Shown here in pieces: positions 33,801 through 45,901 of a DNA stretch of 64,000 bases. Each line of letters starts with the position of its first letter. Position 1 is the first letter of the stretch. The notes under the pieces are model-generated. The model saw nothing but the letters and a program-made list of their open reading frames with translations, was not told where the DNA came from and made no database searches. Location of the stretch: positions 33,673,969 through 33,737,968 of the forward strand of contig OX621253.1 of the NCBI GenBank assembly GCA_951640165.1. Reading direction: 5' to 3'. Made by a program: the position numbers and the translations under genes. The stretch comes from Pseudoips prasinana (Eukaryota > Arthropoda > Insecta > Lepidoptera > Nolidae).

Positions 33801-34730
33801 CTACAACATATACATACATACATTAATAAAATATTAAAGGATAGTTATAATATTTTTTTTTTAAGTTATACTTCTTTTGGCGCGATGGAGAAAAATGATG
33901 AGAGTGAATTTTTACGATGCGCGCGCACACCGACACCAAAAAATTTAACGGCATGACGTTAGTTCTAGGTGGTATGAAAATTGATAACCATGTTCAAGTT
34001 GTATATTAAGAAGTATAACTTCTAACGCGAGTACATAAGTACACACAAGTTTTTTTTATAAGTCATTTATTAAAAGTGACACAACTGAAATACTAATCAA
34101 AATTGTTCGTTGACTGGCAGAGAGCTATGCAACGGTGTCGTTTGAAACGTTCGTCCGAAAATCTATTATTATTATTATAGATTTTAGATTTATATAATCT
34201 ATTATATTTATAATCTATAATTAATTATCATCTCGTTTCAGTCCATTTTGGATATAGCGCCTGCATTAAGAACTACAGCAATATTTTTACTATCCTGTGT
34301 CGTCGCCGGCTCTATGTCTGCTCTATGTAAGGACACCGCCATGCTAATGACACATTACCGTAGCGGATAGCCCTTGAAAGCGTGAGCGGGATAGCATTTC
34401 CTGATCATATAAAATGATGTGCTATAAACATCTGCATGGCAGAATCACTCAAATATAAACAAACTGATACTGACAAAGACATTTGTAGTCCTACCTAAAT
34501 TTCTCAATAATGTTTCAATTGACCCCTTCAAATTAAACTTACCATTATATTAGTTACATCTATGAATATTATATATATTGGAGCTTGCAATGCGTGTTTA
34601 AATAGTTAACACGAGCACGTCGCTTTTAGCGGGAATACCAATATTATAATGGTATACTAGAAGTGCTTAGACCGGCGCCGGCGCCGCACTTCGTGTGTCA
34701 GTGAACAACTCCAACTGAAGAACACTTTTG
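30870..34730. other. Long AT-rich stretch, no gene established
   Basis: A plus-strand open stretch at about 33185-33400 in a mixed GC region ends near a CAG|GTACGC donor-like site, but no start or domain is convincing. The rest is AT-rich with simple-sequence tracts, for example (ATT)n at 34160-34180. Confidence 0.35.
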
Positions 34731-34734
34731 GAAT

Positions 34735-34860
34735 GCGTGCAGACACGACTTGCATCTTTAAGTCGTGTCTGCACGCGCGGTGCCGTGGCTAATGCCCGGC
34801 TACTCCAACAGCGGCCTCGTATTTCGGGTTCAATCTACGCGTCGTCCAATTATTTGGTTG
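34735..34860 (+). repeat. 17-bp-arm hairpin followed by a tRNA-like SINE head
   Basis: GCGTGCAGACACGACTT (34735-34751) and AAGTCGTGTCTGCACGC (34760-34776) are exact complements with an 8-nt loop. The next 80 bp contain GTGGCTAATGCC and TTCGGGTTCAATCTACGC, resembling a tRNA A and B box. Here the hairpin precedes the head, unlike the other SINE copies. Confidence 0.5.
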
Positions 34861-37800
34861 ACCCATAAGTTTTGAGTCTCGAGGTGATTTGTCTACGTTT
34901 ATCAGATTTTAAAAAACCCCTATAGGATTTAATAAAATAGAATAGTAAGCGTAATCTTGCTGAGCCACAAGAGATAGTTAGTAATATCAGCGATATAACT
35001 GTACTACTCGTATATAAAAAGAAAACGATTTTCCTATTTTTTTCGGGCAAATTATTCATACGCAGTAAGACTGCGCAGTCCTATGCACCCGCAATATCTA
35101 TTAACTGCCTCGATATTAACTGTAATTTTATGTTTCCTAAGATGTACTTAAATAATCAGTTAGGAAATCACTGGACATTCGCAGGGATTAAACAAAGCCC
35201 TGAGCACGACTTATACCTCGTCTCCGCAGAGGCGAATGTACACATAGTAGGTACAGTAAAGTGAGCCCGCTGCCGGCCACTGCATCGCAGCCATGTTCCT
35301 CTGACATTTATTTTAGTTTATTTTAATCTGCAGACTGCGTGTGCAACAGCTGATTCAGAGAGCATCGGCTTCTTTTAGATATTTATAACATGCTTTCTAA
35401 CGATGTAGGGTGGTATGAAATAATTCGCCAATATTGTAATACATATTATTATGAGAGACATGGATTCCTTCGGCTGTTCAGAGAGTAAGGGTGAAAGATA
35501 TTATGGGTACCGATATAGGAATCGATGAGATGATAATTTTGTCATGGCATTGGGATAGAGCTCGAACATAATGATAAAAGTTTATACATTTGTAAATTCA
35601 TGTTTAACGTCATCAGTCAAATTATATCAGATAAAGTCTTCGTAACTTATTTTCTCATCCACAGCGGTTTTTCAGTATAATTTTGTAAAAACGTAAAGCT
35701 ACTTTCTTATCGTCAAAGATTAGAACGGTACTTAAAGTTGCAATGACTGATCATTCAAGAATTAACCTTATGCTAATTTGAGAAAAAGTGAAACTTATGC
35801 TCACGCATTTGTCATTTAGAACTTGACTTACAATAAATGTAGAGCGTTGTGCGTAGGACTGACCTTCTAAATGATCTGCGCCACCGTTAGGCAATGGAAA
35901 CACAACATTGTCTATAATCCCTATAACAATACAAACATCGCCAAACTTGTTAATTCACATTACAATTGAAATTTGTCACCACTTCCAATGTAATATTATC
36001 GTCAACAGTAGGTAGTAGCGATATTTGAACTCTGTCCTCAATAACCTCTTTATAATGTTATCCAAAACCCCTATAAACGTCTGCTCGCTGCGCCTGACTA
36101 CACTCATTATTCATGTTGGAATTATTCAAATGAAATACAAGCCCCGTTATCTGCCCATAAATCAGACGCGATAATGATTGCCTACTTTTACCAGCAGCTC
36201 TACTACTACTCTAGTGGCCACAACAATTGTACCAGATTGTCGTTAAATACCACGTCTTGATTAGCATCAATTTGTACGGTTCCGGATCGATTGCTCCGGC
36301 GCCTACGCGCTTGCGACGATAGACAATGCAGCCTCCAATAGATCTAAAATCAATGTTTCTTCGCCATTCGCGGCATCACTCCCACACTACGGATTGTTAT
36401 GCCGAAGGTTTCGCGATATTGTACCGTAAAATGCCAGGTTGCCTACGTTTGTATACGTTTATCGTTCGCACGGCAATACACCCAAAAAGTAATTTAAATA
36501 CTTGCAAATAAAAAAAATCCATACTAAGATTGTTATGGGGCCAAAGCATTGATATTTATCAATACTTTGGCAGCATCGTTTGGACGGTAAAATTGAATAG
36601 GTACTTCGTCCTTAGCTTCAGAGGTATTGAATTATTTTTTCAACTCTGGGAGTTTCTGCCAGTCAAAACTTGATTTATGTACCTTCTAAAAAATTAAGGT
36701 TCTTTCTTAAAATTTGGCCTGCTCATTAGGTACAATATTTTGTGTGACTGCAATTCCTATCCAAAATGGAATATTTTAGTGCCGCCGCGTTCTCTTGTTT
36801 ACCCATATCACACCTATTTAAAACTTAAATAAGCAATATGACGATTTAGCCCAATTATAATTCCTGTGATTCCTACGTATTGTAGTGAACTTTAACTTTT
36901 TAGCATATAAGAGACATAAAAGACTGAATAAAACGCTTTATTGTATCATTTTATTCATAATTAAGTTTCTAACCTAATCTTAAAACGAACAAAAGAATAT
37001 CTTTGGTACGTGTACAATTTCCGTCAATGCGACTAAAGGGGTTTGATACACTGCTATGATGACTAGGAACATTATAAGGAAGTCATTAACATGAGGATTG
37101 TTAGTAAGGGTCCGTTCTTGATTAAGTAGCACTGATTGAAAATAAGTAAGATTAGTAGCTTAGTACTTAATAACTAAATAGTTAAAATTATTGTTTCTTT
37201 CTTACGACTCCATTTTATGTCACGAATATTTAGTAAAAGATTTTCGTTTTATATAGGGTCCCCATTTTCATCGGATACCCCATGGTGCACACGCATCGCA
37301 CTCTATTATTCACAAAAGAGTACCACAAGGTGTCCCAGCGATACTCTACTGAATAGCACAATAACATTAATTCAATTTTGTTAAACAGATAAGCACAAAG
37401 TTGGTGAGGATGACGTAAACGATTACTTCATTATTATCTTCAGCTGTTATAAAACCAGCTCCATACAATAAGGTATTAAAGTCTGAATTTCAGTTACATA
37501 CACTAAGTACCGACGTGTATGTTATTATCGTCTGGGCAATACAAAAATCGACATTTACAAGAATCACCTGCTTTATCTAATCAACTATCAGTGACACTGG
37601 TGGCCCAGTTACAATGAGCGTTCGTACTTTATTTATCACAAACAGTTAATTTAATAGGTAACTTGTTGTTTCATTGCACTACCGTTTGTTTGTGTACAGA
37701 GAGGACACGTCGGGGCGCACGCGCAGGGCCGCGGGCGCGCGTGCGTGCAAGCGCTCGATAATGCCGCGAACGACTGACTGTCAAAAATTGGCGGGAAGCG

Positions 37801-38050
37801 TGCATCTTGCATTGCCTTGTTATCTTTTATCACAATACTAAATCTGATATAATTAACATTTACGTTGAATGGCTAGATAAACATGATAGTAGATACTTAA
37901 ACATTCACTTCGCAACCTGCCGGTCCTGTAACGCGCGGAAGCTAGTCAATGATTGACTGCGTGGGTGACCGCAATGTGCGGTACATGTACCTACCGATAT
38001 CTAAGGAAATTGATAATTCACTGATTAGAGCTGTAGAGAAAACAAACTAT
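34861..38050. other. Intergenic with a GC-rich patch and a small hairpin
   Basis: A 14-bp-arm hairpin lies at 36541-36570 (one mismatch, 2-nt loop). A GC-rich patch at 37695-37800 contains an unsupported minus-strand frame (MQDARFPPIF...). No gene is called. Confidence 0.35.
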
Positions 38051-38059
38051 ATTTGTATG

Positions 38060-38580
38060 AAATGAAATAATGAAATTTATTCAGCACTTGGGTATTAACA
38101 TACACTTGTACTTGTCAAGCTCACAATGCAGTACATAAACAAAGTCGAATACAGTATAAAAATTATCTATTATTTTGAAATTTAGTTGTACAATATTAAA
38201 ATAAAAGAATTGAAGGCAATGAGCATTTGGCTAGCGCAGAAGGCTCTTAACCAGTAGCTTAAATTAAACGATTAATACCCGAGGCCACCCTTTTGAGGTT
38301 CGGGCCACAGCTCAGGGGGCCGCTGAAGCAAAAGGACAGAATTCTAAGAGAGGGGTGATCAGTTGCACGGGATCACCGATGACGTGTTAAGGGGCCAAAG
38401 CGATCCTCGCCGCTGAGGAGCCTACCCTAGCTAGCCTGCGGCTTTCTCTAGCTACCTAGGTGGACGACCCGGAGAAGAAAGCCACAAAGAAACTCCGGGC
38501 TTGCTTTTTTCGTCTTCTTTTGCTTTTTGTTTTAGTTCGTTTTTTTTAAATCATGTATTTTTTTACATTTTTACATTTTG
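38060..38580 (-). repeat. Probable 3' part of a non-LTR retrotransposon, minus orientation
   Basis: The tail at 38060-38130 in the sense direction reads ACCCAAGTGCTGAATAAAT and matches three shorter copies at 8505, 11940 and 13160. It extends into 450 bp of moderately GC-rich, non-coding sequence (CCCGAGGCCACCCTTTTGAG, GCTCAGGGGGCCGCTG), which may be a LINE 3' untranslated region. No RT motif is visible. Confidence 0.45.
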
Positions 38581-38589
38581 GTGGGCGGT

Positions 38590-40830
38590 ATGTAGGCTAA
38601 TGCACGCACAGAACCGTTGTCATCTAATGAATCAAAAAATTGTGAGATAATAAACAATAACATTAAATTTCACTCAAGCAATTAGAATAACCTCTTGCTA
38701 GATGAGAAAACGCTGGGTACATCCGCGTACATTTACAAAATTAACAAGTCACACGAAGTCAACCAGAGGCAACGACTGTATGAAAAAATAAAATATTATG
38801 AGTACCCCAACAGCGGTTCGACGAGTTACCGCAAGCAGCACCCGTTCACGAGTATGACGTGAGGGCCAGGCATCGCCTCCTTCGCCATATGTACTGATGA
38901 AGGTTCCTTTTTATTTAAAAAGCAGTAACCGCCCTCACTACAAAAATACCCATGAATCTCGGCAGAATTTATCAGCTACAATGAATTCATCGTTACAACG
39001 TCACTTAGACTCAACGACATGACGTGGGACGCACAAATAATTGATTTGTGCGGGGATCAAACCTAAAACTCGGAGGGCAGTGAAAGTATAGCAAGTCACG
39101 CGTGCGCCGTGCGGTTAAATTAAATTAGCTAGGTAAAATTACTGTTAATAAAATTCTTAAATGGTGAAACGATACAATTAAACATTTCGTTCGCCAACCG
39201 ACACTTGCTGAACACAATAAGAAGTTTAACACCATCCAATCATGATGTAACATGTGCCACATGGCGAGGCTATCAACATTGCAATACGCATCCTACGTCC
39301 CTTTTACCATTCGTGGCTCGCTAGCTGCTACCGAGTAGTGAAGGCCTGTCGCATGGCTTAACGTCATCGCTCCTAAGTTTACATAACGTGTCTTCATCTG
39401 CTGCATACTATGTATCTCATTATTTGAATCCTGTCCCACAACTCCTACTAAGTAGTAGTAAAGTGTAATTAAATGCCATAAGGATTTAATCTACACTTGT
39501 TCCGTATCAATGCGTAGGATAAGAAGAAATATTTTCTAGCTAAGAATCTGTTTCTCCTAATAAGTACGTTCTGATAATATATAGGTGGGCATCACTAAGA
39601 GTACCTACAAGTATTTTAGAATCATGCTAGATAAAAAACGCGCTATACTTATGACGTCACTTGTAGCAAAGAATCTCAATACTAACGCGCATAGCTAGTC
39701 GTATATTACGAGAACGCGAACGGAACAGAGCGTCCCCACATTATCCTCCCCAAGAACTTTAAACGCTTATATCGAACAATTTTGTCTACCGATTATATTT
39801 TTGATATTTGAATAGTTTCTGTGTCATTGTTTTATTAACTAAATTCAACATCAGTCCGATTCCTTATATGACATTTGGTCCGACGCGGCGACGGTCCTGG
39901 GATTCTAATGACGACGGACCTTTTTGTCTGTTGATTAAAATCTGCTGCCGTTTAGTAATACTTTACGCGTTACTTATTTAATTTTAACTATTAATGGAGT
40001 CCGTCACACAAAAAAGTTGGTGTAGCATCATACAACATCTCAGTGTTGTTAAGTTTCTGATAGAGTAACGTTGTGTAACTGATAACGATAATCCTTTGTT
40101 GACTAGCAAAGTGTCGCGGCGCTGCGCCGCGCGCCGGCTCGGTTATCTGTCTCGAGAGACTGGGCGTTGCCCCGCGGCCGCGGCGCTCTCCCGTGCCGAC
40201 AATTAGACACACTGATCGTCTCCATCCATGCGTGCCAGCACAGCGACAATTCCAATAAAACATGAGATAGAAACTATGATATTAGAACTTGGAAAGAGCA
40301 TGAGGCTCTATAGCGTTTGGCCAATCTCCTACCATCACCGTTGGTGGTGTCGTTTCATTTTGCATTTGTATCGGTGAAATGCACCACGTGGAACAATATT
40401 TCGTTCGGAAACTTTGCTGTCCAGTTGTTGTGTAGGCCATTTCGTTTGAGGAAGTATATATAGTATTGATGGGTAGTGCATACTTTTTTGGATAAGGGCA
40501 TTTCTAGTCAAAAGTTAATAAGATGGTGGGTCACGTAAAAATTCATTTAAATGTACGTACAAAAACCAATGTCCAAATCTGATTTAGGATTCCTCCCACA
40601 AATTGTTGGATCAAATTGTGCTCTTGTTGAATGGTTTCACTTGCTCCCCATCGCCAGTGGAGAGCACATACATCATGTGAAACACGTAAAGTTTACCGCA
40701 GTTACAGAAACATAATAATTTGTTTCAGAAACACATAGATTTACACACACGGACACTCAATCTACGTGCATTTGTTACTCACTGAATGATAAATGATAAT
40801 ACACTCACCTAATAATTTATTTCAAGAAAT
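38590..40830. other. Intergenic with a GC-rich patch at 40110-40200
   Basis: The patch has palindromic CG-rich words and a minus-strand frame (MFYWNCRCAG...) with no splice support. It could be a promoter. Nothing else is visible. Confidence 0.35.
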
Positions 40831-40833
40831 TAC

Positions 40834-41231
40834 TATACAACATGTAACTTAATTAACGCACACCCTGAAAGTAGTTTGTTCAGAATCATTTACTGAATCG
40901 ATTTATATCATTTTTAATACAGATTTTTTTTCCAAAATAATCAAAACTACGGAATTTATTGTCATATTAACCCTGTACAGTCAAAACAAATTGAAAAGGA
41001 CCGTAAGTCAAAGTAATAAGACTTTTAAAGTCGCAGTTTTATTTGTATTCATACAACTTCCATAATTCAATACAAAATAAACAAAAATAAACTTTATCCA
41101 TGAAACTAATTTAGTAAATAACAACGCATATACATGTTAAATAAAAAAATCGGTGTAGGTATTAAGATTACAACATAATATTCTAATTGGGGTGTTTGAG
41201 GGTGTGCGTTAATTACGTTACATGTTGTATA
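40834..41231. mobile_element. 398-bp inverted-repeat element (MITE-like)
   Basis: TATACAACATGTAACTTAAT and onward to 40865 is complementary to 41199-41231 with one mismatch over about 32 bp. Flanking TTAC is found directly on both sides (40830-40833 and 41232-41235), a possible 4-bp target duplication. The interior is AT-rich and non-coding, so it is a non-autonomous element of unassigned family. Confidence 0.7.
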
Positions 41232-41239
41232 TTACAGTT

Positions 41240-43395
41240 TGGATTTCTTGAGGTTTGGATTTATTTCATATGTATCAAATAAACACTTGCCGATGTGTGG
41301 CATGTTCGACGGAGTCAGTAACGATATCATGAAGCCTTCAAAAACTGAGGGCCACTTAATTAAGCCCTTGTCATTATTTCAAGCACTTAAAGAGATTCTA
41401 GAGATAAAGCCATCAAGGTCGATGTTTTGCGTCGGGGTCTGGAGTTCATTATGGAAAAGCAATCGCTTGGCCAATATAGTTCGGGAAGCCTCGCTCTTCA
41501 GGGTCCGATCAATTAACCGGACATTATTCTACCATTTCATTATTCATTATCAGGGTTCATGTATACGATGGAGACTGCTTTCCTAATAAATGTGGTATCA
41601 GTCAGTTCCTATTTCCTTACTACTTACTATAATCTACTTAAAATGTTTGCATTATATTTATTTTCTACGTGGCCCGCACTAGTAAATGTATCTAATAGGT
41701 ATAATATGAGTCACACAAAGTGTGTTCCGCTAAACCAGTGCAAGCCTTCTATGCTACGTGTTAAGGTCATTTTAAATAAATAGAAATAGCGCAACTAGTT
41801 GTCCTGTGCGTTAATATAACTACCTATTGGCGATATGCTATGTCTATGGTGATGGCTAGAAGTCCCCACAATGGGCTCTAAAAAATCTTCCAAAATATGT
41901 GTATTCGTCTTTTAGGGCAGTAAAATTGTATCTTTCTAACTGAAAACGGAAGCCGTGCCTGTGTGTCATAAAGAATTCCCACGGCGGCGGCGGCGGCGGC
42001 TTCGTCACTGCGTGTGACAAAACACAGCGCCAGTGTGTCGCACTCTCAATTCACAGCTGGTTGGTATGTGCGCCTCCAATCAATTGAAATCAATCTACGC
42101 GTGCGCACGCGCAGCTGCTGCTCGTTAGTGACCCTTCTTCCGCGGGCGCTCGTTTACGCGCCACGACTATTAAACGTAAATAATATGATAAGATTTCCTT
42201 GTGAGTTTACTACGACAGCTTACTTTAATTTTGAATATCATCTTCATCCATAATATGTTTCTGTTTAATAGTGTCCGAAGGTAGAAATACAAATAGAGTT
42301 GTCCGGCACACAGGGAAACTAAACTTATCTTAAGATTATTTTATATATATCGTACTTTTGCAGGTGGGTTCTCTAGTTTCAATGGCGGAAAAGAAGGTAG
42401 CGCTAACTGAATTTATATAATTTTCATAAGGAGAGTGTACGCTCTCTATGGCGTTAATGTGCAGTAACCTTCGTGTAAATTGCATTAATTTTAAAAGTAA
42501 ATATCTACACCCGTGTACTGGAAAGATATTTATATGAGTGGGTATCTATTACAAGAAGCTTCTAAGTTAGTCTGCACTGAGTGAGCCTTATACGACGTCA
42601 GACTCGGTACATATGAATGGCACTGCACGATAACGTGAAATTACACTGCTTTTTAGCGTCTCCCTGCGGCATAACGTCAAACTAACACGCCAGAGGTTAT
42701 TTACAACACCTAATATTTTTACGTGGTACTAACAGATGTCTCTACTTGCGCATTAAAGTATTTCTCCTACTTTGCCATCAGATGACGTTTATTTATATCT
42801 TTGAACTTACCTACTGCAAAAAAGATAATTAGACAAATAAAAATGTTGATCGTTCCATACCCTGCTTTTATTCATGTTATGTAGTTTTTTTGTTCCGCCG
42901 TAAGTTATAAAGTTTTCAAAAGAGCTGCACTAAATTTAGTTCAGTGTAGTAGCATTACCATAACATATATAGCAGTCATATATATTTTTTATTGACAACA
43001 GCCCGCTTCTGCCTCAGAACTACTACACTGTACATATTGGTCACACATTTTTCATCTGCAGCGGACACATCGAATGTCGTAAGCCTTTCTGTTTCAATGC
43101 AAGTGTAGAAACTAAACAGTCTCTAATCGACATAAAAACATTTTTATTTAAGTGGCTGAGCCTTCGTCCCTCAAATTCCTACTCCTGGTGAGCAACCTTC
43201 TGTGCACGGACACCGCCGTGATTTTGTATATTAATAAAAATACAAATAGTAGAAATAAAATAAGTGGTTATTTATTTAGGGATTACGGATTGTGACAGAC
43301 GAAGTTATGAAATAAATGCATTGTCTTTTATAAGCAACTGTTCATTATGAGCGGGTAGTACGTAAAAATAAGAAAATAATAATAATTAGACACAC
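41240..43395. other. Intergenic with (CGG)n and a GC-rich segment
   Basis: A 115-codon plus-strand frame at 41239-41586 has no recognised domain and no splice support. A (CGG)n tract at about 41984-42000 is followed to 42165 by GC-rich sequence. This might be an untranslated first exon, but no donor site is convincing. Confidence 0.35.
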
Positions 43396-43397
43396 AA

Positions 43398-43515
43398 TAA
43401 AACGGGCCTGTTGGCGTGGTTGGCAAATGCTTGCCTTTCACGCCGCCGGTTGGATTCCTACCCAGGGCAGATATTTGTGTGCATGAACATGTCTGTTTAG
43501 CGCATGATACACAGG
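43398..43515 (+). mobile_element. tRNA-derived SINE (type 3)
   Basis: The motifs GGCCTGTTGGCGTGGTTGGC, GCCTTTCACGCCGCCGGTTG, CCTACCCAGGGCAGATATTT and GTGTGCATGAACATGTCTGT match a SINE type that I recognise as common in Lepidoptera. It has a tRNA-like head and a short body. The minus-strand frame crossing it is a shadow. Confidence 0.75.
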
Positions 43516-44620
43516 AAAATTCAGTAAGTAACTCAATTTCTTGTTTAGAATATAAAACAATCAAACAATAAAAGATAACGAAGAGAACATAGAAAACATA
43601 GACTTAAGCAGCCTGTCCGATGTAATTAATTCCGAGGTATTGTGTTCGAATGAAATGATCCCCTTGGAATGTTTTCCGATACGCCATGGCTAAATGACTT
43701 CAAAAAAGGAGTAACAAGTGTCTAAAGGTCGGCAGCGCGGGATTGCCGCTGACGCAGTTGCCAGCGTCCATAGGCTTAGATTGGTGTTTACTATAAAAAA
43801 ACTGCATTGTAGAAAGAAGCTTGAGTTGAGGAAAAAGTAATACAAAGCTGCAAGAATTTTAAACCACTTTTAAAGAAGCAGCTTATCAATTAAACTGTAT
43901 GCTTTATTTTGTAATTAAGCTGACCGATTTCTCCCTCGCTTCTTATCAGATTTGATCATATTTGATAAAATCAGTTCGTATAAATCACTTTTTTATACCT
44001 ACCTTAGAGGTGAATGAAGTTTTTCATTTCAGATTTGTAGAGAGCAGTGGCGAAACATTATTCTTATGAAAACCTTTGATACAGAATTGCGAACGTGCTT
44101 ACAATTAGAAATGAGATAGAGATAGAGATGCAACGTGTTATTGATGTGTAGCGTAGCAACAGGCAGTAGATAAAGTTGTAACCTTTACACAAAGACTACG
44201 AAGTGCAATTACTGAAGACTTGATGCCACAGTAGTACGTATACCGACGGCAGCCCGCACGTGTGCGGCGCGACGTCGCCGCCCGGCGCCGCCCGCCCGCC
44301 AGACAGGCCCGGACTACGCACAACGCACTGGGATTTACCTTTTCTGTCTGATGCACTTTCTATTTTTGCTTGGTTCGTTTCTTTAGTACACAATACACCC
44401 CAGCAGTCTTGCTCTAAAGCGAGATAATCAGAAAACTAGCAAGCATTAGTGTCAGTACTGCAAGGGTTAGCGTTAGAGTTCTTAAATAAGAAGCTATATA
44501 GTATGTTTGCGAAAGGCATTCTCAAAAATAAATTGTCATTTGTTGCGTGAAACAATTCCACTCCAAGAAACATAATATGTCTGATAGCGTGGTTGTATTT
44601 TACTTAGAGAAGAGCGTTTT
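43516..44620. other. Intergenic with a GC-rich patch at 44240-44310
   Basis: On the minus strand the patch lies just downstream of AAAAG|GTAAATC, a donor-like site, but no start codon precedes it. It may be an untranslated exon or promoter. No gene is called. Confidence 0.35.
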
Positions 44621-44628
44621 TTCTTGAA

Positions 44629-45197
44629 AAATCCGGCCAAGTGCTAGTCGAACTCGCACATGAAGGGTTCCGTAGCAGCAAGAATTTCAGTTGATTAAAT
44701 GAAAGCAAATTGCGGTTAACATTTATGACGTATTAAAAAAAACTACTTGCTAGATCTCGTTCAAGCCAATTTTCGTTGTTAGTTTGCATGGTAATGTACA
44801 TCATATATTCTCTTATTTTAGAAGAAGGACACTCATTTTACCACTTTGGAAGTGTCTCTCGCGCAAACTATTCAATTTAGAAAAAAATTATATTGGAAAC
44901 CTCAATATCATTTTAGAAGACCTATCCATAGATACACCACATGTATGGCTACGATGAAAAAAAATTTTTTGAGCGTCAGTTCTATGTATGGGGATCCCCC
45001 AAAATTATTGATCTTTTTCTATTTTTGTGTAAAAATCTAAATGCGGTTCATCGAAGACATCTACTTACCAAGTTTCAACAGTACAGCTCTTATAGTTTCG
45101 GAAAAAAGTGGCTGTGACATACGGACGGACAGACAGACAGACATGACGAATCTATAAGGGTTCCGTTTTTTGCCATTTGGCTACGGAACCCTAAAAA
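44629..45197. mobile_element. Dispersed lepidopteran repeat with inverted AGGGTTCCGTAGC ends
   Basis: Near the left end are CGGCCAAGTGCTAGTCGAAC, CTCGCACATGAAGG and GGTTCCGTAGC. The right end is GGCTACGGAACCCTAAAAA, the inverted counterpart, preceded by a (GACA)n tract (ACGGACGGACAGACAGACAG). This combination is a very common lepidopteran repeat. It has no coding capacity here. Confidence 0.75.
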
Positions 45198-45299
45198 TTA
45201 TTTGCATGTTGATGAATAAAAGTTCTTTGTTATGGCACCAAGGTATTTCAAATTTAATGTTTATATCATATGTATGATATCTTATAGCATATACTTGTA

Positions 45300-45560
45300 T
45301 GTATATAAATAAATAATGAAACATCTTGGGATAACTCACCCTATGACCCTACCATCTGATCCCAAACGAGACAGGGCCTGTACTATGGTATGGTAACTAA
45401 ACAACTGCTAAAAATACTTAAATATTTCCACAATATACATATTATAGATAAACCCAGACACAGAACAAATAATTGTGCTTATCACACGAAGATTTGTCCA
45501 GGACGGGGAATGACCCCCGGACCTATGGCTTAGCAACCAGGGTCACTGCTAGTAGCCCAA
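45300..45560 (-). repeat. tRNA-like SINE fragment, minus orientation
   Basis: ACCCAGACACAGAACAAATA, ATCACACGAAGATTTGTCC and the degenerate tRNA-like ACGGGGAATGACCCCCGG are related to the copies at 4640-4780 and 60345-60420. Confidence 0.55.
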
Positions 45561-45599
45561 CAATCTAGTCATATGCATTGTATATTATGTATAACTGTA

Positions 45600-45901
45600 G
45601 TTAGTGAAAGCTCCGGCGTGCTCGCAATGCTTCCCTGTGCGGTGGCCGAGCGCGGTGGTGCCAGCCGCCGCGCGGCAGTCGCGCGTCCGCCGCTGAAACC
45701 CGCCCCAAACTGCTTTCATATACCTACATTACATATTTCTGAAATTTTCCCTTATTATATTGTTAACTAGTGATAAGTGCAGTGTTTAATTCATAAGTGA
45801 GTGTTCATATTTACGAACGCGGATAAGTGCTTTGCGATGTTTATGGTTGGTGGAGACAAAGTTGTGTGCGACTGTGTCCGCGCGGCGGAGCCCCGAGCAC
45901 G
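45600..45901 (+). promoter_or_regulatory. GC-rich 5' region of the 45.9-kb gene
   Basis: The sequence at 45610-45715 is strongly GC- and CpG-rich against AT-rich surroundings and lies 200-300 bp upstream of the start codon. A stop codon at 45824-45826 is in frame with the ATG at 45902, so that ATG is the first usable one. No TATA box was identified, and the transcription start is unknown. Confidence 0.45.

Noticed and set aside
41239..41586. 115-codon plus-strand frame
   Set aside because: No recognised motif, ordinary composition and no supporting context.
45122..45150. GGACGGACAGACAGACAGAC tract as a possible CRISPR-like or regulatory array
   Set aside because: It is a simple tetranucleotide run inside a common lepidopteran repeat.
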